NCBI GenBank assembly: GCA_946886185.1
Contig: CAMPIC010000173.1
Span: 1-6,484 of the forward strand
Source: an uncultured bacterium
GTDB lineage: Bacteria > Eisenbacteria > RBG-16-71-46 > CAIMUX01
Length of the DNA stretch: 6,484 bases
Direction of reading: 5' to 3'
Below are positions 1-5,235 of this stretch, one piece after another. Each line of letters begins with the position of its first letter. The stretch's first letter is position 1. Made by a program: the position numbers and the translations under genes. The notes beneath the pieces were generated by a model. That model did no database searches. It had not been told where the DNA came from and saw only the letters and a program-made list of their open reading frames with translations.

Positions 1-976
1 CTGCGCGGCAACACGCGCGGGGAGTTCCTCGACTGGCGGTCTCGGGGGCCGCGCCGATGCGGGGATGTCCCGGGAGCTCGTCTCCTTCGGTCCGGTTCCG
101 CCAGAATACCATCGCCTGCAACCGGTGGACGCCGTGCCGGCGCACGTACACGCCGCGCAGATCGGAGAACGAGGTGATCTCGATCTCGTCCCCCTCGTCC
201 ACGATCGTCTCCTTGCTCACCTGGCCGGTGAAGTTCTCCTCGTACAGGAGCTCGAGCTTGTCGCCGTCGCCGGCCAGCCACTCGCGACTCCAGATGCGGA
301 CTTTCTCGCCCGACTCGCGGCGCAGTCGATCGCTGCGCATCCGGATGCTGCTGTCGCCCAGGGGATGGACCTGCTCGAACCGCTCCGGAATGTCGTACTG
401 CATGCAGAACGCGCCCATTCCGACCCGCGCGCGCACGATCTGACGCAACGGGTACATCGCGATGTTGGAGTAGTCGGAGAGCAGGTTCTCGAACTCCTCG
501 GGGCGATCGAGCCAGGCGACACCCGGGCCGTTCGCGAGGTCGAAAATCGACTCCATGGCGTTTCGACAACGAAGCTGCAGATAGAGCACCGCCCGAGCAC
601 GCGCCTCTTCGCTCTCCGGATCGCCGTACGCTCCTGCCCGAAGCAAGCTGTCGGCACGCCACACCACGCTCTGGTTGTACCGGGAGAACTCGAGGTTGAT
701 CGAGTCGAGCGCGGCAGAATTGATCTCGATCCAGCGCGGAGGCGTCGGGTCATCGCACAACGCATCGGCAGCCGCCTGCAGCCGCGGGGGGTTCGAATCG
801 CTCACGGTCGCGTTGGTCGAAGCGAGGACCGGGGAGGACGCGTCGGACGAAACGAGCACCGGAGCGGATGCATCTTCCGACTCAAAAGCCGATACGGGCA
901 AGTTTGAACCGTCCATCCAGAAGGAGGCGCAAACGACGAGACATCCCGATAGGAAGAGCGAGCTCCGTCGGATCAT
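1..976 (-). CDS. Unrecognised exported protein, fifth gene of the TRAP operon (C-terminus beyond window)
   Basis: No family is recognised. The frame is open for 325 codons from ATG at 974-976 to the left edge, with no stop. Its ATG overlaps the dctM stop as ATGA, the usual mark of translational coupling, which supports the start despite a weak Shine-Dalgarno (GGTG). The N-terminus (MIRRSS, then a hydrophobic run to Trp20) looks like a Sec signal. LSGC at residues 9-12 could be a lipobox but would give an unusually short lipoprotein signal; cleavage after VSA (28-30) is the alternative. Residues 35-64 form a low-complexity Ser/Ala/Pro linker with a 10-residue tandem repeat. The rest is soluble: charged helices around 100-205, then a probable beta-rich part (226-290) with the motif WSREW at 229-233. 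Cotranscription with a TatT-type transporter suggests a periplasmic or outer-membrane job linked to uptake, but that is inference. Reading of the last 20 codons near the edge is less certain. Confidence 0.85.
   Translation of the reverse strand, partial: MIRRSSLFLSGCLVVCASFWMDGSNLPVSAFESEDASAPVLVSSDASSPVLASTNATVSDSNPPRLQAAADALCDDPTPPRWIEINSAALDSINLEFSRYNQSVVWRADSLLRAGAYGDPESEEARARAVLYLQLRCRNAMESIFDLANGPGVAWLDRPEEFENLLSDYSNIAMYPLRQIVRARVGMGAFCMQYDIPERFEQVHPLGDSSIRMRSDRLRRESGEKVRIWSREWLAGDGDKLELLYEENFTGQVSKETIVDEGDEIEITSFSDLRGVYVRRHGVHRLQAMVFWRNRTEGDELPGHPRIGAAPETASRGTPRACCRA
815..874 (-). repeat. Imperfect 30-bp tandem duplication in the linker of the exported protein
   Basis: Two adjacent 30-base units (845-874 and 815-844) differ at 7 positions and encode DASAPVLVSS followed by DASSPVLAST. 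A degenerate third unit may begin at NATVSD. The unit is a whole number of codons and lies between the signal sequence and the folded part, as expected of a flexible periplasmic spacer that grew by duplication. Most differences are at third codon positions. Confidence 0.7.
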
Positions 977-2286
977 TGCACCGGCACCAGACGCAGAAGC
1001 ACGAGCGAGAGATCCGGCAAATACGTGATGACGAGCAGCGCGGCCAACATGATCAGGATCCACGGCACCGAAGCGCCGTAGACCTCGACGACGGGCCGCC
1101 GGAAGCGGAAGGAGGAGATGAACAGGTTGAGCCCCACGGGGGGCGTCGAGTAGCCGATTTCGAGATTCGTCAAGAAGATGATCCCCAGATGCACGAGATT
1201 GACGTCGTATTGTTGCGCGAGCGGCACGATGAGCGGTACCACCACGATCAGTGCCGAGAAGATGTCCATGAGGCAGCCGACGATGAGCAGGAAGACGTTC
1301 AACACGAGAAGGAACACGATCCTGCTGTCGATGACGTCGCGCACCCACTCCAGCAAACGGAGCGGGACCTGCGCGTCGATCAAGTAGTTGGTGAGGCCGA
1401 GTGCGGAGCCGAGGATGATGAGGATCCCGCCTACCAGGGTCATGCTCTCCGCCGCGATGTACGGCACACGCCGGAACGGCACGTCGCGATAGATCAGAAC
1501 CTGCGAGATCAGCGCATAGATCGCGGTCACCGAGGCCGCCTCCAGCACCGTCAGCACGCCGCCGTAGATCCCCCCGAGAACGAGAATCGGAAGCGGAAGC
1601 TCGAAAGCGGCGTTTCGCAGCGCGGGCCACAAATTCCCCCAGGAGAACCGGGTTCGCACGATCTCGGGACGCATTCCCTCGCGGATCGACAACAAGGAAA
1701 GCGCGGCCACGAGAAAGATGCCGGGAAGGATTCCGGCCAGGAACAATCGGTCGACCGTCGGCGCGTCGGCCGGATCCAGCGACAGTCCACCCGCGGCGCT
1801 CATCGCGACATAGCTGTAGATGATGAGCGGGAGGCTCGGAGGAAAGAGCAGCCCCAGGCTCCCGGAGGTCGTGAGCAGCCCCAGAGAGAAGCGTTGCGAA
1901 TAGCGCTCCGCCAAGAGGGCGGGCATGAGCAGCCCTCCCGCGGCGACGATGGTCACTCCGCTGGCCCCGGTGAACGCGGTGAGGACCGAGCAGGTGAGAA
2001 GCGCGACGATCGCGAGTCCCCCCGGCATCCATCCGAGCGCGGCTTGCGAGAGCCGCACGAGACGGCGCGCCGTTCCCCCTTCGGCAAACAGATAGCCGGC
2101 GAAGGCGAAGAGTGGGATCGAGACAAGCACCGGCGAGCTCGCCAAGCGGGCCATCTCCGAAATCACCGCGGAAGGAGCGATCCCGTCGCGCACGAACGAC
2201 AACAGCGCGCCCAGTCCCATCACCGCGAAGAGCGGAACTCCGATCCCCGCAAGGAGGAGGAGCAGCAAGAGGATCGGTAGTGTCAC
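973..2286 (-). CDS. dctM: TRAP transporter large permease subunit DctM
   Basis: This is the 437-residue, roughly 12-helix ion-coupled channel subunit of a TRAP transporter in the inner membrane, of normal length for the family. It is hydrophobic throughout. DctM hallmarks are in order: SIPLFAFAGYLF (56-67), TGASG (106-110) followed by a Gly-rich helix and MPAL, GSLGLLFPPS (142-151), GGIYGGVLTVLEAAS (238-252) and IGYSTPPVGLNLF (377-389). The start is GTG at 2284-2286, overlapping the dctQ stop as GTGA, with GGAG seven bases upstream. The next gene starts within its stop codon. One departure from the usual pattern is that the common 'T-E-A-A' element reads L-E-A-A at 248-251. It works with DctQ as the membrane half and receives substrate from DctP. 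The substrate cannot be read from this subunit. Confidence 0.96.
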   Translation of the reverse strand: MTLPILLLLLLLAGIGVPLFAVMGLGALLSFVRDGIAPSAVISEMARLASSPVLVSIPLFAFAGYLFAEGGTARRLVRLSQAALGWMPGGLAIVALLTCSVLTAFTGASGVTIVAAGGLLMPALLAERYSQRFSLGLLTTSGSLGLLFPPSLPLIIYSYVAMSAAGGLSLDPADAPTVDRLFLAGILPGIFLVAALSLLSIREGMRPEIVRTRFSWGNLWPALRNAAFELPLPILVLGGIYGGVLTVLEAASVTAIYALISQVLIYRDVPFRRVPYIAAESMTLVGGILIILGSALGLTNYLIDAQVPLRLLEWVRDVIDSRIVFLLVLNVFLLIVGCLMDIFSALIVVVPLIVPLAQQYDVNLVHLGIIFLTNLEIGYSTPPVGLNLFISSFRFRRPVVEVYGASVPWILIMLAALLVITYLPDLSLVLLRLVPVQ

Positions 2287-2888
2287 GCCGCGTCTCCGGG
2301 AAGCTCCTCTTCCTTCGGACCGAACAGCGCGTCGGCCAGGAATCGGAACGCGAGCAGCGCGAAGCCGACAGGAAGGATGATCTGCACCGCCCAGGTCGGC
2401 AGACCCAGGAACGCGTGCGAGGAAAACTCGCGCTCCAGACCGATGTACTCATAGCCGGCGTTGGCGAGAGCCACGCAGATCGAACCGGCGATGAAGGCGG
2501 TCGAGCGCGCGAGGAGGCGTCGCCCAGCGCCAGGCAGCAGACGGGAGACGACATCGATCGCGATGTGCCGCCCGCGCGAAGTGGCGGCGAGCGCTCCCAG
2601 GAACGTCACCCAGAGGACGAGAGCGCGCAGCAACGGATCGATCCAGATGTAACCGGCGTCGAAGAAGTTCCGCAGCACGATCTGAAATGCCGAGAGCACG
2701 ATGATCGCACCGAGGAAGAGCGCGAGCGCAGATTCCTCGAGAAGCCGGCCGATTCGTTCCCATCCCTCGCGGTTGCGGCGATGCAAGAGAGCGCGCGTCG
2801 CGATCGCGAGCGCGATCAGCAGAAGAAGAACGATGGTGAAGTTTCGGCCCGGCTCGAGGCCGGGCCAGAGAGATTCTGTCGGCTCCAT
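2283..2888 (-). CDS. dctQ: TRAP transporter small permease subunit DctQ
   Basis: This is a 201-residue small membrane subunit that pairs with DctM. The core motif is visible: a membrane helix ending in QIVLRNFF (69-76), then WIDPLLRALVLWVTFLGALA (82-101) and the polar stretch RGRHIAIDVV (105-114), which is typical of DctQ. Helices are estimated at 54-72, 86-104, 128-145 and 165-187, plus an extra N-terminal hydrophobic segment at 17-34 that shorter family members lack. The start chosen is ATG at 2886-2888, four bases after the dctP stop; a longer frame reaching 3032 would add an Arg/Ser-rich extension lying inside dctP and is not credible. The local Shine-Dalgarno is weak, so translation probably depends on ribosomes finishing dctP. 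It overlaps dctM by four bases. Confidence 0.93.
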   Translation of the reverse strand: MEPTESLWPGLEPGRNFTIVLLLLIALAIATRALLHRRNREGWERIGRLLEESALALFLGAIIVLSAFQIVLRNFFDAGYIWIDPLLRALVLWVTFLGALAATSRGRHIAIDVVSRLLPGAGRRLLARSTAFIAGSICVALANAGYEYIGLEREFSSHAFLGLPTWAVQIILPVGFALLAFRFLADALFGPKEEELPGDAA

Positions 2889-2892
2889 CGAC

Positions 2893-3930
2893 TCAGGGCT
2901 CGTTGCCGGCTTTGCCGGAGCGCGTCTCCGCGAGGACCGCGCGCACTCGATCGAGGATCTCGCCGCTGTAGAGCTTGCCGGTGAGATCGGCGGCAACCTG
3001 GACGCCGATCTGGCGGAACTTCTCCCCCTCACCCGGCGCCGGAGACACTGACTGGACGCCGCTCTCCGCGATCACCTGCATGCTCTTCTCGTTTTCCGCC
3101 CGGGTCGCCGTCTGCAGACGCCCGAAGTAATCGTCGCAGAGAGCGCGGATCCGCTCACGATGCTGCTCTGGAACTTTCCCCCATGCCTCGTTGGAGACCA
3201 CCACCGCGCCCATCGCATGCGTGATCGGAAGGTCGGTCGTGTATTTGACCCTCGTGAACCACTGCAGAGCGATGCACGGCAGCGGCGCGATGTAGACCGA
3301 GGAAATGAGGCCGGTTTGCAGCGAGGTCATGACATCGGTGATCGGCAAGGGAACCGGCGAGACCGCGGCCGCCTGGAGGAACGCTTGCGCGAGCGGATCG
3401 CCTTCCCATAGCCACACCTTCTGCTGGCGCAGCTCTTCCTGGGTCCGGATCGGGTTCTGCGAATACAGGTAGACGAACCCGACATCCGCCCAACCGAGAA
3501 GGGTAAAACCGGCCACGTGCAGCATCTGTTCGAACACTGGATCCATCTGCTCGTGCACCGCCGACACCTCGGCGTCGTTCTCGAAGAGGAACGGCAGCTC
3601 CATGACCCGCAGCCCCGGAGCGATCTCTCCCAATCCCACTCCGGTCAATCCGCCACCGTGGATCTGCCCCGTGCGGATCTTGCGGATCACGATCGGTTCG
3701 TCTCCCTGGATGCCGCCGGCGTAGAAGCGCAGGCCGACGTCGCCATCGGTCACGGCGCGCACTTGCTCATCCAGCTCATGCATCACCTTCATCCAGGTGG
3801 AGCCTTCCGGCGCGAGTGTGGCGATCTTGAGCTCGAAGTCCGCTTTCACGGCGCCCGAGACTTCGGGCATGAGCAACGCGAATGCGGTGAAAAGGCACGC
3901 GACCATGGAACGCGGTTTAGAAAAGCTCAT
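2893..3930 (-). CDS. dctP: TRAP transporter periplasmic solute-binding protein DctP (TatP-like)
   Basis: This is a 345-residue solute receptor that captures substrate in the periplasm and delivers it to DctQM. It has a Sec signal (hydrophobic core about 9-21, likely cut after VKA at 28-30). The DctP fold opens with ELKIATLAPEGSTW (33-46) and continues with QGDEPIVIRKIRTGQI (75-90), VMELPFLFEN (109-118), LQTGLIS (204-210) and NEAWGKVPEQHRERI (247-261). Most relatives carry 'K-x-R' at the ligand-binding strand, where Arg clamps a carboxylate; here it reads KVWLWEGD (171-178), with Trp173 at that place. The start ATG (3928-3930) has GGAG seven bases upstream and overlaps the end of tatT by 14 bases. 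The gene order tatT-dctP-dctQ-dctM matches the TatT/TatP systems known from Treponema pallidum. The ligand is unknown; a hydrophobic or uncharged one is an inference. Confidence 0.95.
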   Translation of the reverse strand: MSFSKPRSMVACLFTAFALLMPEVSGAVKADFELKIATLAPEGSTWMKVMHELDEQVRAVTDGDVGLRFYAGGIQGDEPIVIRKIRTGQIHGGGLTGVGLGEIAPGLRVMELPFLFENDAEVSAVHEQMDPVFEQMLHVAGFTLLGWADVGFVYLYSQNPIRTQEELRQQKVWLWEGDPLAQAFLQAAAVSPVPLPITDVMTSLQTGLISSVYIAPLPCIALQWFTRVKYTTDLPITHAMGAVVVSNEAWGKVPEQHRERIRALCDDYFGRLQTATRAENEKSMQVIAESGVQSVSPAPGEGEKFRQIGVQVAADLTGKLYSGEILDRVRAVLAETRSGKAGNEP

Positions 3931-4786
3931 CGCGAATCTCCAGCAGGTAATGGGCCTTGTCCTTGGCCACCTCGTTCCAGAGTCGGAAGTCTGGATAGAG
4001 TCCGTCGGGGGCGGCGAGTACCTCGTTCAGAGTCGTGTCGAAACAGGTCTCGTCCAAGACCTGCCGGCAGTAAAACTGTGCGTACAAAACGTGGAAGAGC
4101 AGCATCCGGTTCCCGGATATACGGAATGCCTCCTGGAAGTTCCGCTCGGATTCCTCCGGTTTCCCCCCGAGCATCTGTGGGCGGAATCCCTGGATCGAGG
4201 CGAGCATTGCGTAAGGCAAACCCTCGTAGTACGCGCCGTCCAGCTCGATGACGCGATCGAGATACAGCTCGATTCGGGGAATCATCGCGACCGCGGCAGG
4301 ATCATCGAGATTGAGACTGACCCACCGCATCCAGTTCGCAAGCGTCCAGAAGAGGAGCGGGACATCCGATTTGTCGATCTTGGCCAGAGTTTCGTCGCCC
4401 GGTAGCGGCCTTTGGGCTTCCGCTTCCTTGAACCAATCGACCGTTTCAAGGAACTCCCGTCCCATGCGCCATCCCTCCTGATACAACAAGGACGCGCGAT
4501 CGGGCTCCGAATCCTCGACGAACGCCATGGAGAACGAGAAGTACGATTGCGCCGTCAGCTCGCGGAGATCGCGGCGGTCCGGATACTCCTCCGCCATCCC
4601 TCGCAGCAGGAGGAGATTCCCGGGGATCCCTTCTCGAACCGTTTCCAGATCGGCATCGCGAAACGTGGTGGAGAGGGCCGTTTCGAGAATCGGGGTCACG
4701 CTGTCGACCGCGACTTCTCGCGTAATCCCGCAACCCGCCCAGAGAGGGACGATGGCGGCGAGGGCTGCTCGGTAAAGTCTGCGCAT
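3917..4786 (-). CDS. tatT: TatT family TRAP-associated TPR lipoprotein
   Basis: This is a 289-residue member of the TatT family, a tetratricopeptide-like protein that partners DctP in TPR-associated TRAP transporters (T. pallidum Tp0956 is the studied case, a trimer with a hydrophobic pore). The N-terminus has a short basic and hydrophobic signal followed by LWAGCG; Cys19 is the probable lipidated residue, although Trp at -3 makes the lipobox imperfect. Family features seen are GNLLLLRGMAEEYPD (56-70), SYFSFSMAFVED (81-92), RASLLYQEGWRMG (97-109), VPLLFWTLANWMRW (142-155), the helix pair around 170-190, QMLGGKPEESERNFQEAF (204-221) and VLYAQFYCRQVLDETCFDTT (233-252). ATG at 4784-4786 has no Shine-Dalgarno, and there is no in-frame start further upstream before a stop. 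Translation may therefore be leaderless or coupled to the upstream micro-ORF. Confidence 0.93.
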   Translation of the reverse strand: MRRLYRAALAAIVPLWAGCGITREVAVDSVTPILETALSTTFRDADLETVREGIPGNLLLLRGMAEEYPDRRDLRELTAQSYFSFSMAFVEDSEPDRASLLYQEGWRMGREFLETVDWFKEAEAQRPLPGDETLAKIDKSDVPLLFWTLANWMRWVSLNLDDPAAVAMIPRIELYLDRVIELDGAYYEGLPYAMLASIQGFRPQMLGGKPEESERNFQEAFRISGNRMLLFHVLYAQFYCRQVLDETCFDTTLNEVLAAPDGLYPDFRLWNEVAKDKAHYLLEIRDELF

Positions 4787-4794
4787 GGCCCGGG

Positions 4795-4800
4795 ATGATA
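4795..4800 (-). promoter_or_regulatory. Candidate -10 element just upstream of tatT
   Basis: On the minus strand TATCAT matches TATAAT at five of six positions. No good -35 lies 16-18 bases upstream (TGGGCG is the best). A transcript from here would begin at about 4786-4788, at or within two bases of the tatT ATG, so it would be leaderless. This competes with the model of a longer leader from further upstream. Confidence 0.25.
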
Positions 4801-4802
4801 GC

Positions 4803-4832
4803 CTAACCGTTGGCAGCCGCCCACTTCCGCAT
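4803..4832 (-). CDS. Candidate nine-codon leader micro-ORF upstream of tatT
   Basis: Reading leftwards, ATG at 4830-4832 opens MRKWAAANG and stops at TAG (4803-4805). The start lies eight bases after a perfect AAGGAGGT (4841-4848), the strongest ribosome-binding site in the window. The stop is 16 bases before the tatT ATG, close enough for re-initiation. It is out of frame with tatT, so it is not an N-terminal extension. The peptide has one Trp and three Ala codons, with no run of a single amino acid that would mark classical attenuation. It is too short to judge by coding statistics; it counts only because of the ribosome-binding site and its placement ahead of a gene with no Shine-Dalgarno. 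Confidence 0.35.
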   Translation of the reverse strand: MRKWAAANG

Positions 4833-4840
4833 CCGTCTTG

Positions 4841-4848
4841 ACCTCCTT
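4841..4848 (-). promoter_or_regulatory. Perfect Shine-Dalgarno AAGGAGGT for the leader micro-ORF
   Basis: Minus-strand AAGGAGGT is fully complementary to the usual 16S rRNA 3' end and sits eight bases before an ATG. On the plus strand the same bases overlap the proposed infA -35 hexamer (TTGACC, 4838-4843), so one of the two readings may be coincidental, or both may be used. Confidence 0.4.
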
Positions 4849-4849
4849 C

Positions 4850-4861
4850 CGGGCAAGCCCG
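4850..4861 (-). promoter_or_regulatory. Small CUUG-loop hairpin next to the Shine-Dalgarno
   Basis: Minus-strand CGGG-CTTG-CCCG would fold as a four-base-pair GC stem with a CUUG tetraloop, a class known to be unusually stable. It ends one base before AAGGAGGT, so in a tatT leader transcript it could influence ribosome access. The stem is short. On the plus strand the same bases fall in the infA promoter spacer. Confidence 0.3.
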
Positions 4862-4872
4862 TACTCTCTGGC

Positions 4873-4886
4873 GAGTTAGCTAACTC
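4873..4886. promoter_or_regulatory. Perfect 14-bp palindrome, candidate operator
   Basis: GAGTTAGCTAACTC is its own reverse complement with no mismatch, in the space between the divergent tatT and infA genes. It would cover the predicted infA start point, a classic repressor position, and lies upstream of the tatT leader. Its AT-rich core stands out from GC-rich surroundings. The half-site CTAAC also occurs at 4803-4807. No cognate regulator is encoded in the window. Confidence 0.5.
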
Positions 4887-4908
4887 ACTGGAGGTTCTGC
4901 AGGTTCGT

Positions 4909-5211
4909 ATGGCACCACCCAAGAGACGAGGGGGCGCGCGCCCCCAAGGTCCGAAACGCACGCACACGAGAACACCGGACGACGAGCCGCGCCAGACTCG
5001 ATCCGATGCGATCGAGGTCACCGGCACCGTCGTCGAGCCGCTTCCGAACGCGATGTTCCGCGTCGAGCTCGAGAACGGTCACATCGTGCTCGCCCACATT
5101 TCCGGCAAGATGCGCCGGCACTTCATCCGCATTTTGCGGGGCGACAAGGTCACGGTCGAGCTCTCCCCCTATGACCTTTCCCGCGGCCGCGTCGTTTACC
5201 GTTTCAAGTAA
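4909..5211 (+). CDS. infA: Translation initiation factor IF-1 with N-terminal extension
   Basis: This is the essential S1-type OB-fold factor that binds the 30S A site during initiation. Residues 34-100 match bacterial IF-1 almost throughout: [20 protein letters not shown] (35-54), [21 protein letters not shown] (55-75) and [23 protein letters not shown] (78-100). The usual protein is about 72 residues; this one is 100. The extra 28 residues ([14 protein letters not shown] and onwards) are rich in Arg, Lys, Pro and Thr. No ATG, GTG, TTG or CTG occurs in frame between 4912 and the OB fold, so the extension cannot be a start-site error unless a rare start is used. GGAGG at 4890-4894 is 14 bases from ATG, rather far; AGG at 4901-4903 is closer. 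A TTG at 4810 would give 33 more residues but runs through the promoter region. The next gene follows after 24 bases. Confidence 0.95.
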   Translation: MAPPKRRGGARPQGPKRTHTRTPDDEPRQTRSDAIEVTGTVVEPLPNAMFRVELENGHIVLAHISGKMRRHFIRILRGDKVTVELSPYDLSRGRVVYRFK

Positions 5212-5235
5212 GTCCCGCGTGGACAGACGTTCCCG

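Larger units (their letters stand above)
4838..4867 (+). promoter_or_regulatory. Candidate sigma-70-like promoter for infA
   Basis: TTGACC (4838-4843, five of six to consensus) is followed after 18 bases by TACTCT (4862-4867, three of six). Transcription would start near 4874, at the edge of the 14-bp palindrome, giving an infA leader of about 35 bases. The -10 is poor and the assignment tentative. Confidence 0.3.

Noticed and set aside
1..60. Frameshift or frame change in the exported protein near the left edge
   Set aside because: The current frame ends in an odd RACCRA, and the shifted frame gives a Pro-rich tail that looks more natural. Both have similar third-position GC content over 20 codons, so it cannot be decided here.
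65..907. 280-codon open frame on the plus strand, and a 182-codon minus-strand frame at 217-765
   Set aside because: Both overlap the 325-codon minus frame, which starts in ATGA linkage with dctM and has a signal sequence. They share its GC-rich shadow and have no ribosome-binding or operon logic.
868..2280. 470-codon open frame on the plus strand
   Set aside because: Antisense of dctM: a hydrophobic protein read backwards gives this Arg/Glu/Gln/His-rich sequence. It has no domain.
2112..2984. 290-codon plus-strand frame, and the similar one at 3517-4251
   Set aside because: Antisense to dctM/dctQ and to dctP/tatT. Composition is Arg/Ser/Glu-rich without recognisable fold signals.
2889..3032. 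N-terminal extension of DctQ by 48 residues
   Set aside because: The extra part is Arg/Ser/Ala-rich, lies within the dctP coding region in another frame, and is unlike any DctQ N-terminus.
4810..4908. IF-1 starting at TTG 4810 with 33 further residues
   Set aside because: That segment covers the palindrome and candidate promoter and has no suitable ribosome-binding site. ATG 4909 already gives a complete protein.
5212..5235. Terminator or promoter between infA and the ABC gene
   Set aside because: The 24 bases contain no hairpin with a T-run and no promoter-like pair, so continuation of one transcript is simpler.
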